Assembly (NCBI GenBank): GCA_937880585.1
Contig: CALFMR010000204.1
Coordinates: 1-10,315, forward strand
Direction: 5' to 3'
Length of the DNA: 10,315 nucleotides
From: an uncultured Acidobacteriota bacterium
Lineage (GTDB): Bacteria > Acidobacteriota > Vicinamibacteria > Vicinamibacterales > SCN-69-37
This document shows positions 1-7,583 of the stretch, one piece after another; the stretch's first letter is position 1, and every line of letters starts with the position of its first letter. Both the position numbers and the translations under genes were made by a program. The notes under the pieces are model-generated. The model was given only the letters and a program-made list of their open reading frames with translations. It did no database searches and was not told the origin of the DNA.

Positions 1-1
1 G

Positions 2-712
2 TCGGTGCCGGGCGCGATCGCGGTGACGATCGGGTCAATGATCCTTTGCGCCGTGGCCGGCATCCTCATCGAGCGACTGGCGTATCGGCCGGTGCGGCAC
101 CACTCGCGGCTGACGTCGCTCATTACCGCGATCGGCGTGTCGCTCTTTCTCGAGTACGGTGGACAGGTCGTCTTCGGCGCGACGCCGCGCTTTTTCCCGC
201 AGATGATCCGGTCCGAAACCTACACGGTCGCTGGCGCGCAGATCACGAACCAGAACCTGCTCGTCATCGTCGTCGCCATCGTCGTGATGTTCGGGCTGCA
301 GTTCATCGTGCACCGCACGCGGATGGGGAAGGCGATGCGGGCGACGTCCTACAACTTGTCCGTCGCCAAGCTGATGGGCATCAACACGGATCTCGTCATC
401 GCCTTCACGTTCGCGCTGGGATCGGCGATGGCGGCCGCTGGCGGCGTGATGGTCGCGCTCGCCATTCCGCGCATCGATCCGCTGATGGGATTGATGACGG
501 GTCTGAAGGCGTTCGTCGCGGCCGTGCTCGGCGGCATCGGCAACATCCCGGGCGCGATGCTCGGCGGCCTCATCATCGGCCTGATGGAGACGTGGCTCAG
601 CGCGACGGCCTACTCGACCTACCGCGACGCAGTCGCGTTCGCGGTGTTGATCCTCATCCTGCTCTTCAAACCCGAGGGCCTGCTCGGCACGGCGTCGGGG
701 GAGAAGGTCTGA
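2..712 (+). CDS. livH: Branched-chain amino acid ABC transporter permease LivH (5' end missing)
   Basis: Inner-membrane permease of a LIV/HAAT-type ABC importer; it pairs with LivM to form the channel for branched-chain (or related) amino acids. About 236 residues are visible. The reading frame is open to the left edge, and the family is usually about 290-310 residues, so the first 50-70 residues lie outside the window; the GTG at position 5 is probably an internal valine. Family-typical stretches seen are the ERLAYRPVR motif followed by LITAIGVS near the visible start, a cytoplasmic coupling segment around TRMGKAMRATSYN, and the glycine-rich AVLGGIGNIPGAMLGG segment. The end, LLFKPEGLLG, matches the usual LivH/LivM terminus. 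It is followed 4 bases later by livM, so co-transcription is expected. The assignment as LivH rather than LivM rests on gene order and on the YRP motif. Substrate specificity cannot be read from the permease. Confidence 0.93.
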   Translation, partial: SVPGAIAVTIGSMILCAVAGILIERLAYRPVRHHSRLTSLITAIGVSLFLEYGGQVVFGATPRFFPQMIRSETYTVAGAQITNQNLLVIVVAIVVMFGLQFIVHRTRMGKAMRATSYNLSVAKLMGINTDLVIAFTFALGSAMAAAGGVMVALAIPRIDPLMGLMTGLKAFVAAVLGGIGNIPGAMLGGLIIGLMETWLSATAYSTYRDAVAFAVLILILLFKPEGLLGTASGEKV

Positions 713-716
713 CCGC

Positions 717-1841
717 ATGCGGGCGACGCAGAAACTCGCCTGGACGGCGGCGACGCTCGTCGTTCTCCTCGGCCTCAACCAGATCTTCGAGCACGGCTTC
801 GGCGACTTCCAGATCAATCCGTACTACGCGCGCGTCATCGAGCTCATCGGCATCAACATCACGCTCGCCGTCAGCCTGAACCTCATCAACGGCGTGGCGG
901 GGCAGTTCTCGATCGGCCACGCGGGCTTCATGGCCGTGGGCGGTTACGTCGGCACGTACCTGACGGTCTACTACGGCGCGGCGGTCACGGGCTGGTTCGG
1001 CGTTGGCGTCACGGACGCCGTGGGCGGATCGATCGCGATGGTCGTCAGCCTCATCGGCGGCGCGATCGCGGCGGGCGTGGCCGGTCTCGCGGTCGGCATT
1101 CCCTCGCTGCGTTTGAAAGGCGACTATCTCGCCATCGTCACGCTCGGCTTCGGCGAGATCATCCGCGTCATCATCCTGAACATTCCGTCGGTCGGCGGTG
1201 CGACGGGCTTCACCGACGCGATTCCCATCACGAACTTCTTCTGGATCTTCGCGATGGCCATCCTCACGATCGTGATCGTGCGGAACCTGACGGCGTCGAC
1301 CTTCGGCCGCGCGCTCGCGACGATCCGCGACGACGAAGTGGCGGCCGAGGCGATTGGCATCGGCACGACGTGGCACAAGGTGATGGCGTTCGCCGTGAGC
1401 GCGGCGCTCGCTGGCGTGGCGGGTGCCTTGTCGGGACAGCTCTTCGCCAATCCGCTCAACCCGCAGAACCTGAACTTCGTGAAGTCGATCGAGGTGATCA
1501 TCATGATCGTCCTCGGCGGCGTCGGGTCGATCACGGGCGCGGTCCTCGGCGCGACGACGCTGACGATTCTGCCGGAGGTGCTGCGCGGATTCGATCAGGA
1601 GTTCCCCGGGCTGCGCATGGTGATGTATGCGCTGCTCCTCATCCTGATGATGATCTTCCGCCCGCAGGGCCTGCTCGGGCGGCGCGAGTTCGGCTGGCAC
1701 TGGCTGCGCTGGCCGAATCGGAGCCGCATTCCGGTCGCGTTGACCGAAGCCGGCGACACGAAGGCGCACACGCCGGCGCCGCCTGGGGATCCACGGTCGG
1801 CGCTCGGGGAAGGTGATGAAGAGGGGGACAGCCGTGGCTAG
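717..1841 (+). CDS. livM: Branched-chain amino acid ABC transporter permease LivM
   Basis: Second inner-membrane permease of the LIV-type importer, 374 residues. The start is ATG at 717, preceded by a strong ribosome-binding site (GGGGAGAAGG, about 697-706). Visible family features are GQFSIGHAGFMAVGGY (residues 62-77), SLRLKGDYLAIVTLGFGEI (130-148), a cytoplasmic coupling loop around FGRALATIRDDEVAAEAIGI (196-215), and IVLGGVGSITGAVLGA (264-279). The segments between are strongly hydrophobic. The conserved FRPQGLLGRRE end is reached near residue 323, and the protein then runs on for about 50 hydrophilic residues rich in Pro, Gly, Asp and Glu. Such tails vary in this family and I see no domain in it. 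The tail codons overlap the start of livG by 8 bases (26 if an earlier livG start is used), which suggests translational coupling. Confidence 0.95.
   Translation: MRATQKLAWTAATLVVLLGLNQIFEHGFGDFQINPYYARVIELIGINITLAVSLNLINGVAGQFSIGHAGFMAVGGYVGTYLTVYYGAAVTGWFGVGVTDAVGGSIAMVVSLIGGAIAAGVAGLAVGIPSLRLKGDYLAIVTLGFGEIIRVIILNIPSVGGATGFTDAIPITNFFWIFAMAILTIVIVRNLTASTFGRALATIRDDEVAAEAIGIGTTWHKVMAFAVSAALAGVAGALSGQLFANPLNPQNLNFVKSIEVIIMIVLGGVGSITGAVLGATTLTILPEVLRGFDQEFPGLRMVMYALLLILMMIFRPQGLLGRREFGWHWLRWPNRSRIPVALTEAGDTKAHTPAPPGDPRSALGEGDEEGDSRG
1821..1836 (+). promoter_or_regulatory. Ribosome-binding site that decides the livG start
   Basis: A purine-rich GAGGGGG (1821-1827) lies 6 bases before GTG at 1834, inside the last codons of livM. 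It favours the 1834 start over in-frame GTG 1813 and ATG 1816, whose nearest GGGGAAGG lies only 0-3 bases away, too close for a normal Shine-Dalgarno. Translation of livG would then begin 8 bases before livM ends. Confidence 0.6.
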
Positions 1842-2619
1842 CGCGGTGACGTCTTCCGCGCCGGTGCTCGAGCTGCGGAGTGTGACGCAGCGCTTCGGCG
1901 GCCTGACGGCGGTCAAGGACCTGTCGATGACCATCGCGCCAGGCGCGCTCTACGGCGTCATCGGCCCCAACGGCGCGGGCAAGACGACGGTCTTCAACCT
2001 GCTGACGGGCGTCTACGATCCGACCGAGGGCGAGATCTGGCTGCGCGGGACACGCATCGACGGGCGGGCACCGCACGAGATCTGCCGCCTGGGCATCGCG
2101 CGCACGTTCCAGAACATCCGCCTGTTCGCGGACATGACGGTCCTCGAGAACGTCATGGCGGCGCGACACTTGCGGAGCCGGCAGCGGCTGACCGACGCGC
2201 TCATCGGGACGCGCCGGCACCAGACCGAAGAGCGCGAGATGCGCGATCGCGCCATGGCGCTCCTGCGGATGTTCGATCTGGAACGGCACGCCGAAGAACG
2301 CTCGACCGCGCTGCCGTACGGCAGCCAGCGGCGGCTCGAAATCGCGCGCGCGCTTGCGACCGATCCCATCCTGCTCCTGCTCGATGAGCCGGCCGCCGGC
2401 ATGAACCCGCAGGAGGCGACCGACCTGATGGATCTCATCCGCCGCGTGCGCGACGAGTTCCATCTGACCGTGGTCCTCGTCGAGCACAACATGAAAGTCG
2501 TGATGGGGATCTGCGAGACCGTGCAGGTCATCGACTACGGCGAGGTCATCGCGGTGGGGACGCCCGAGGACATTCAGCGGAATCCGGACGTCATCCGCGC
2601 GTACCTCGGCGCGGGATGA
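1834..2619 (+). CDS. livG: Branched-chain amino acid ABC transporter ATP-binding protein LivG
   Basis: Cytoplasmic ATPase subunit of the LIV-type importer, 261 residues from GTG 1834. Seen in order: Walker A GPNGAGKT (44-51), Q-loop glutamine in ARTFQNIRLF (Gln93), signature motif in the LivG form LPYGSQRRLEIARAL (160-174), Walker B LLLLDEP (180-186) with catalytic Glu185, and the H-loop histidine in LVEHNMKVVM (His218). LivG proteins typically carry YGxQR rather than LSGGQ, so this is normal for the family; here the variable position is serine. The long insert after the Q-loop (about residues 111-150) and the AYLG terminus also fit LivG. In-frame starts at 1813 (GTG) and 1816 (ATG) would add 7 or 6 residues but have worse ribosome-binding sites. 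livF follows after 13 bases, and the two ATPases should form a heterodimer. Confidence 0.94.
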   Translation: MASAVTSSAPVLELRSVTQRFGGLTAVKDLSMTIAPGALYGVIGPNGAGKTTVFNLLTGVYDPTEGEIWLRGTRIDGRAPHEICRLGIARTFQNIRLFADMTVLENVMAARHLRSRQRLTDALIGTRRHQTEEREMRDRAMALLRMFDLERHAEERSTALPYGSQRRLEIARALATDPILLLLDEPAAGMNPQEATDLMDLIRRVRDEFHLTVVLVEHNMKVVMGICETVQVIDYGEVIAVGTPEDIQRNPDVIRAYLGAG

Positions 2620-2632
2620 GAGGGACTTCACG

Positions 2633-3352
<720 letters not shown>

Positions 3353-3355
3353 GCG

Positions 3356-4147
3356 TCAGAATGATCGGCCGAGCTCGGCGTATTTGCGATGCGAGGGGAC
3401 CGAGATGACCGTCCGTTCCGGCCAGCGCAGCGCGGTGAGACGACCGCCGAAGACGCAGCCCGTGTCGATGTCGATCGTTTCGCGCGTCCAGGTCGGCTCG
3501 GCGACTGGCGTGTGGCCGTAGACGACGGCCGCGTTGCCCGTGTAGTCCTTGACCCAGGGATGGCGCTTCGTTGGATCGGTCGGATCCGCGGCGCCCGGCG
3601 GGCCGTAGGCGGCAAGCTGGCGCAGCCGGGTGCTCGCGCGACCGTGCAGGCGCTCGGGCAGGCCGGTATGCGCGACGACCAGGCGGCCGGCGTCGAGCAC
3701 GAGGTGACTGGGCAGGCTGCGGAGAAACGCGAGAATGTGCGCGCGTGTGGCCGCGGACGCGGCGTCGATCTCGGCGGCCGTGACGTCGAGGCCGTAGTCG
3801 AGCGACACGGCCTGTCCTTTCAAATATCGTTCGAGGCGCAGGTCGTGGTTGCCGATGACGGCTTTCGCGCTGCCGGCGGCGACCATGCGCATCACCGTGT
3901 CCAGCACGTCCAGATTGCGCGGTCCGCGATCGACGAAGTCCCCGACGAACACGCCCATTCGATCCGATGGCGCGCGCCAGGCGGCGGCCTCGTCGCGCGT
4001 GTAGCCGAGCGCCGTCATCAAATCGCTCAACTCCGCGGCACAGCCGTGGACGTCGCCGATGATGTCGAAGGCGCCCGGCACGTCGCGATGGTGCGTGGGC
4101 AAATGGCGGGGGAAGCGGACGACGGGCGGATCGCGACGAAACGGCAC
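3356..4147 (-). CDS. Stand-alone Pnkp-type metallophosphoesterase (calcineurin-like phosphatase)
   Basis: A 263-residue calcineurin-like (PPP-family) phosphoesterase with all the metal-binding blocks: GDVHGC (31-36), GDFVDRG (69-75), GNHD (99-102), AHTG (159-162) and GHTP (210-213). Beyond these it carries features I associate with the phosphatase domain of bacterial polynucleotide kinase-phosphatase (Pnkp): RLERYLKG after GNHD (104-111), GRAS (169-172), the W-x-x-x-Y spacing before the last histidine block (197-201), and IDTGCVFGGRLTALRWPER (226-244), followed by the SVP motif. No kinase P-loop or ligase domain is fused to it, and the protein has roughly the length of that domain alone. Likely reaction: metal-dependent (Mn or Ni) hydrolysis of a phosphomonoester or 2',3'-cyclic phosphate; the substrate is unknown. 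A bis(5'-nucleosyl)-tetraphosphatase (ApaH/PrpE-like) role is the main alternative. The start is uncertain: GTG 4147 and in-frame GTG 4081 both lack a clear ribosome-binding site, and the domain needs only residues from about 26 on. Confidence 0.85.
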   Translation of the reverse strand: MPFRRDPPVVRFPRHLPTHHRDVPGAFDIIGDVHGCAAELSDLMTALGYTRDEAAAWRAPSDRMGVFVGDFVDRGPRNLDVLDTVMRMVAAGSAKAVIGNHDLRLERYLKGQAVSLDYGLDVTAAEIDAASAATRAHILAFLRSLPSHLVLDAGRLVVAHTGLPERLHGRASTRLRQLAAYGPPGAADPTDPTKRHPWVKDYTGNAAVVYGHTPVAEPTWTRETIDIDTGCVFGGRLTALRWPERTVISVPSHRKYAELGRSF

Positions 4148-4161
4148 GTGTCACTATCGTA
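4148..4161 (-). promoter_or_regulatory. Possible -10 element for the phosphatase gene (weak)
   Basis: On the minus strand TACGAT (4161-4156) matches four of six bases of the sigma70 -10 consensus, including the key first two and last. It lies 8 bases before GTG 4147, so a transcript from it would begin almost at the start codon, consistent with the missing ribosome-binding site. No convincing -35 hexamer is visible 16-18 bases upstream, so this is a weak candidate. Confidence 0.25.
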
Positions 4162-4206
4162 CTCGACGGTGCGAAATCGTCGCGCCGCGCGTCGGCGGAT
4201 CGAGGG

Positions 4207-4235
4207 TTGCCGCGGCCGTCGTGCCCTTCTATAGT
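4207..4235 (+). promoter_or_regulatory. Sigma70-like promoter for the mgtC-family gene
   Basis: TTGCCG (4207-4212, four of six matches to TTGACA) and TATAGT (4230-4235, five of six matches to TATAAT) are separated by the ideal 17 bases. Transcription would start near 4242-4243, only about 3 bases before ATG 4246, giving a nearly leaderless mRNA. No Shine-Dalgarno sequence lies before that ATG, which agrees with this reading. The element stands out in an otherwise GC-rich 98-base divergent intergenic region. Confidence 0.6.
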
Positions 4236-4245
4236 GCTTGCCACC

Positions 4246-5532
4246 ATGCTGGCGCCAGCCATCCACTGGCCGTACGCCCCGACGTTTCTGCGGCTCGCGC
4301 TGGCGGCGGCGATCGGGCTGTTCATCGGCATCGAGCGCGAGCGGCGGCGCAAGGAAGCCGGGCTTCGCACGTTCGCCTTTGCCGCGCTGCTCGGCGCGAT
4401 CGGTGCGCTTCTGGGCGATACCTACGCGCTGGCTTCGCTCGGCCTCGTCGGCGTGCTCGTCGTGCTCCTCAATCTCGAGACGATCCGGACGGGCGAGGGG
4501 GCCGAGCTCACGACGTCGGCCGCGCTCGTCGTCACGACGTTCATCGGCATCCTCGCGGGCAAGGGCCATACCTTCACGCCGACCGTGCTCGGCGTGGTCA
4601 CCGCCGCGCTCCTCGCGTGGAAGGAGCCGCTCGTCGGGTTCACACGCACGCTGACGGAGTCCGAGCTGCGGTCCGCCGTCCTGCTCGCGATTCTCGCGTT
4701 CGTCGTCTATCCCGTGCTGCCATCGGGCGCGGTCGATCCGTGGCAGCTCGTCGACGCGCGCGAAGCCTGGGTCACGGTGATTCTCATCGCGGCGCTCGGC
4801 TTCATGAACTACGTGCTGTTGAAGCTGTACGGCGACCGCGGGCTGGCCGTGATGAGTTTTCTCGGCGGCCTGGTCAACAGCACGGCGGCCGTCGCGGACC
4901 TCGCGATTCGGGCCGAGGGCGGACCGCGAGCCGTCTGGGATCCGGCAATCTATCGCGGTGCGCTCCTCGCGACGGGTGCGATGCTGCTGCGGAACGCGGT
5001 CATCCTGGCGCTCCTCGCGCCACTCGCGCTGGCGCACACGTTCCTGCCGTTCGCGCTCATGTGCGCGGGCGCCGTCGTCATCGCATTCATCGGTGGTCCG
5101 CGGCCGCCGGCTGACGCCGCGGTCGATCACACGGCCGGCCCGACCTCGCTGCGGTCGCCCTTCTCGCTCGGCGCCGCGTTGCAGTTCGGCCTCATCTTCC
5201 TCGCGCTCCAGATTGCCGGCACGCTGGCCGAGCGGGCGCTCGGCGACTCGGCGTTCTACGCCGTGAGCGCCGTCGGCGGCATGGTGTCGAGCGCCAGCGC
5301 TGTCGCATCGGCCGCCGCGCTGGGCGCCTCCGGCACGCTGCCGCCGTACACGGCCGGCATGGCCGCGATGCTCGCGTCGCTCACGAGCGCGCTCATCAAC
5401 ATCCCGCTCGTGTCACGGCTCGTGAAACACGCGTCACTGACGCGCTGGATCATCGCTGGCGTCGCGTTGTTGTACGTCCTCGGCGCCGTCGGCGCGGCCC
5501 TGCAGAGCGCGTGGACGGCGGTCGCGCACTGA
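4246..5532 (+). CDS. MgtC/SapB family membrane protein with DUF4010 domain
   Basis: Integral inner-membrane protein of 428 residues. The N-terminal part (about 10-140) is an MgtC/SapB domain, recognised by IGLFIGIERERRRKEAGLRTF (23-43) and a run of hydrophobic helices. The larger C-terminal part matches the DUF4010 type, with helices separated by a hydrophilic linker near residues 287-300. Two similar motifs, GGLVNSTAAV (207-216) and GGMVSSASAV (344-353), suggest an internal duplication of the membrane unit. Function is unknown: MgtC of Salmonella acts in acid and low-magnesium survival by modulating other proteins, but this longer architecture has no settled role, so magnesium transport should not be assumed. 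The start ATG 4246 is chosen because a strong promoter overlaps the alternative upstream TTG 4207. It is a single gene, convergent with cysA and divergent from the phosphatase gene. Confidence 0.88.
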   Translation: MLAPAIHWPYAPTFLRLALAAAIGLFIGIERERRRKEAGLRTFAFAALLGAIGALLGDTYALASLGLVGVLVVLLNLETIRTGEGAELTTSAALVVTTFIGILAGKGHTFTPTVLGVVTAALLAWKEPLVGFTRTLTESELRSAVLLAILAFVVYPVLPSGAVDPWQLVDAREAWVTVILIAALGFMNYVLLKLYGDRGLAVMSFLGGLVNSTAAVADLAIRAEGGPRAVWDPAIYRGALLATGAMLLRNAVILALLAPLALAHTFLPFALMCAGAVVIAFIGGPRPPADAAVDHTAGPTSLRSPFSLGAALQFGLIFLALQIAGTLAERALGDSAFYAVSAVGGMVSSASAVASAAALGASGTLPPYTAGMAAMLASLTSALINIPLVSRLVKHASLTRWIIAGVALLYVLGAVGAALQSAWTAVAH

Positions 5533-5557
5533 CGATCAGCCGGGCGGCCATGGGGGC

Positions 5558-5570
5558 GTCCCTCCGGGAC
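5558..5570. terminator. Small hairpin between convergent mgtC-family gene and cysA
   Basis: GTCCC (5558-5562) and GGGAC (5566-5570) form a 5-base-pair stem around TCC, 25 bases past the mgtC-family stop codon. No T-tract follows on either strand, so it is not a textbook intrinsic terminator. The 77-base region 5533-5609 must nevertheless end transcription from both sides, and this hairpin together with the adjacent repeat is the only structure in it. Confidence 0.3.
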
Positions 5571-5583
5571 TAACGAGACGGGT

Positions 5584-5608
5584 TTGTGGAGCCCTGAGCC
5601 TTCAGGCC
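5584..5608. repeat. Intergenic repeat, copy A (after cysA)
   Basis: This 25-base sequence starts with TTGTGGAGCCCTG and ends with CCTTCAGGCC. It matches copy B at 9529-9553 at 24 of 25 positions (A here at 5597, G at 9542 in B) in the same orientation. It runs to within 1 base of the cysA stop codon (TAA, 5612-5610 on the minus strand). The right arm that would complete the hairpin, as seen in copy B, is missing here, because that position is the end of cysA. It looks like a REP-type intergenic element. Confidence 0.7.
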
Positions 5609-5609
5609 G

Positions 5610-6674
5610 TTATGGCTTCTCGTCCTTCAGGAAAACCCGTACGCGCTTCAACGTCACGTACAGACGTTCACCGGCGGTCGGTAAAAGCTCCGTGTACGCG
5701 TCCCGGCCGAGCTGTACCTGAATCAATCGTCCCTCGTCATCGGTCAGCTCGACTTTGACGACCGCGCCGGTCGTGTTCAGGTCGGTGATGCGCGCCCAGA
5801 GGCCGCCGCCGGTGTCCGCGCGGCCGAGATCCAGCTCGTGCGGCCGTGCGTAGCCCGTGGCCGGCTGCGGTGGTTGGCCCGCGTGCTCGGGCGAGTCGAC
5901 GGCGAGCGGGCCGAGAAAAGCGCGGCCATCCTCGACGCGGCCGTGAAAGATGTTCACGCTGCCGAGGAAGTTCATGACGAACGCCGTGGCCGGCCGCTCG
6001 AAGACTTCCTCGGGCGATCCCTGCTGCTCGATGCGGCCCTGATTCATGATCACGACGCGATCGGCCAGCTCCAACGCCTCTTCCTGATCGTGCGTGACGA
6101 AGACGCTCGTGAGACGAATGTCCTCGTGCAATCGGCGCAGCCAACGGCGCAGTTCCTGCCGGACTTTCGCGTCGAGCGCGCCGAAGGGCTCGTCGAGGAG
6201 CAGCACGTTCGGCTCGACGGCCAGGGCTCGCGCGAGTGCGACGCGCTGGCGTTGGCCGCCGGACAGTTGCCGGGGATAGCGTTTGCCCAGGTAATCGAGC
6301 TGCACGAGCGCGAGCAGCTTGTGGACCTTTTCCTGAATGACCGCCTCGGTGGGACGCCGGCCGCGCGGCCGCACACGCAGGCCAAACGCGACGTTCTCGA
6401 AGACGGTCAGGTGACGGAACAGCGCGTAGTGCTGGAACACGAAGCCGACCCCGCGGTCGCGGGCGTTGACATGCGTGGCGTCGGAGTCTTCGAGCAGCAC
6501 GGTGCCGGCGTCGGCCTGCTCGAGGCCCGCGATGATGCGCAACAGTGTCGTCTTACCGGAGCCCGAGGGGCCGAGCAGCGCGACCAGTTCGCCGGAGGCG
6601 ACCGAGAAGCTCACGTCATCGAGCGAGCGGAACTGACCGAACGTCTTGCTGACGTGACGAACTTCGATCCCCAT
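5610..6674 (-). CDS. cysA: Sulfate/thiosulfate ABC transporter ATP-binding protein CysA
   Basis: Cytoplasmic ATPase of the sulfate/thiosulfate importer, 354 residues, acting as a homodimer beneath CysT-CysW. Seen in order: Walker A GPSGSGKT (35-42), Q-loop Gln81 in FVFQHYALFRHLTVFENVAFGL, signature LSGGQRQRVALARAL (137-151), Walker B VLLLDEP (157-163) with Glu162, D-loop GALDA, and H-loop His195 in VTHDQEEALELADR. After the nucleotide-binding domain come FLGSVNIFHGRV (237-247) and a TOBE-like C-terminal region (about 270-345), both typical of CysA rather than of other ABC ATPases. The ATG shares one base with the cysW stop (TAATG), with GGAG 8 bases upstream, so translation is probably coupled. 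It is the last gene of the operon. Confidence 0.95.
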   Translation of the reverse strand: MGIEVRHVSKTFGQFRSLDDVSFSVASGELVALLGPSGSGKTTLLRIIAGLEQADAGTVLLEDSDATHVNARDRGVGFVFQHYALFRHLTVFENVAFGLRVRPRGRRPTEAVIQEKVHKLLALVQLDYLGKRYPRQLSGGQRQRVALARALAVEPNVLLLDEPFGALDAKVRQELRRWLRRLHEDIRLTSVFVTHDQEEALELADRVVIMNQGRIEQQGSPEEVFERPATAFVMNFLGSVNIFHGRVEDGRAFLGPLAVDSPEHAGQPPQPATGYARPHELDLGRADTGGGLWARITDLNTTGAVVKVELTDDEGRLIQVQLGRDAYTELLPTAGERLYVTLKRVRVFLKDEKP

Positions 6675-7576
6675 TACGCGGACTCCGGAGCGGCCGTTTC
6701 ATCGTGCGCCGCGAGCGATCGGGCGAGGCGCCGTTCGATGACGGCCTTGGCGACGAGCGTGACGAGCGCGAGCAGCGCGAGCACGGACGCGACGGCAAAG
6801 GCAGCCTGAAAGTTGTATTCGTTGTAGAGAATTTCCACGTGCAGGGGCATCGTGTTCGTGCGGCCCCGCACGTGGCCGGACACGACCGAAACCGCACCGA
6901 ACTCGCCCATCGCCCGCGCGTTGCACAAAATCACGCCGTAGAGCAGGCCCCATTTGATGTTCGGCAGCGTGACGCGGAAGAACGTCTGCAGGCCGCTCGC
7001 GCCGAGCACGCGCGCGGCCTCTTCCTCCTCGGTGCCGCTCGCTTCCATCACCGGGATGATTTCGCGCGCGATGAACGGGAATGAGACGAAGATCGTCGCG
7101 AGCACGATGCCCGGCACCGCGAAGACGATCTTGATGTCGTGATCGAAGAGCCACGGTCCGAACCAGCCGCGGCGGCCGAACAGCAGCACGAAGACGAGAC
7201 CCGAGATGACGGGCGACACGGCGAACGGGAGGTCGATCAGCGTGATGAGCAGATTGCGGCCGGGGAACCGGAACTTCGCGATGGCCCATCCAGCCGAGAT
7301 ACCGAAGATCAGATTGGACGGCACGGCGATCGCGGCGACGAAGAGCGTGAGGCGGATCGCCGACAGCGCGTCGGGATCCTCGAGTGCGGCCCAATAGGCG
7401 TCGACGCCCTTGGCGAACGCCTCGCTGAACACCATGACGAGCGGCACCGCCAGGAACAACGCGAGGAACGCGAGCGCGATGCCGATGAGCGTCCATCGGA
7501 CGAGCGCCGGCTCGGTCAGGCGCCGGCGGGGCAGCGTCGCGCTGCCTTGTCTGTGAGCGGAAACGTAGCCTGCCAT
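6674..7576 (-). CDS. cysW: Sulfate ABC transporter permease CysW
   Basis: Inner-membrane permease, 300 residues, partner of CysT. A polar, basic N-terminus (to about residue 25) is followed by about six hydrophobic segments. The conserved LIDLPFAVSPVISGLVFVLLFG (113-134), the cytoplasmic EAA loop EEEEAARVLGASGLQTFFRVTLPNI (183-207) that docks on CysA, and ARAMGEFGAVSVVSGHVRG (220-238) mark it as CysW. The start ATG 7576 has GAGGG a few bases upstream that overlaps the cysT stop codon; the gap from cysT is 7 bases. It overlaps cysA by one base. Confidence 0.95.
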   Translation of the reverse strand: MAGYVSAHRQGSATLPRRRLTEPALVRWTLIGIALAFLALFLAVPLVMVFSEAFAKGVDAYWAALEDPDALSAIRLTLFVAAIAVPSNLIFGISAGWAIAKFRFPGRNLLITLIDLPFAVSPVISGLVFVLLFGRRGWFGPWLFDHDIKIVFAVPGIVLATIFVSFPFIAREIIPVMEASGTEEEEAARVLGASGLQTFFRVTLPNIKWGLLYGVILCNARAMGEFGAVSVVSGHVRGRTNTMPLHVEILYNEYNFQAAFAVASVLALLALVTLVAKAVIERRLARSLAAHDETAAPESA

Positions 7577-7583
7577 GAATCCC

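Noticed and set aside
5..7. GTG as the true start of livH
   Set aside because: The frame is open upstream to the window edge and the visible protein lacks the N-terminal helices of the family, so this is most likely an internal valine.
666..1934. 422-codon minus-strand open frame antisense to livM, and a similar 260-codon frame at 35-817
   Set aside because: The translations are dominated by Arg, Asp, Glu and His with no recognisable domain and lie wholly antisense to clear permease genes; they are typical GC-rich shadow frames.
1834..2619. Non-canonical signature motif YGSQR in LivG as degeneration
   Set aside because: LivG proteins typically have LPYGxQRRLEIARAL; only the variable residue differs.
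4027..5130. 367-codon minus-strand frame antisense to the MgtC-family gene
   Set aside because: Low-complexity charged composition (runs of Arg/Glu/Asp), overlaps two well-supported genes and has no family resemblance.
5838..6809. 323-codon plus-strand frame antisense to cysA and cysW, and a 335-codon frame at 7575-8582
   Set aside because: Both mirror strongly conserved cys genes and have biased, domain-free composition.
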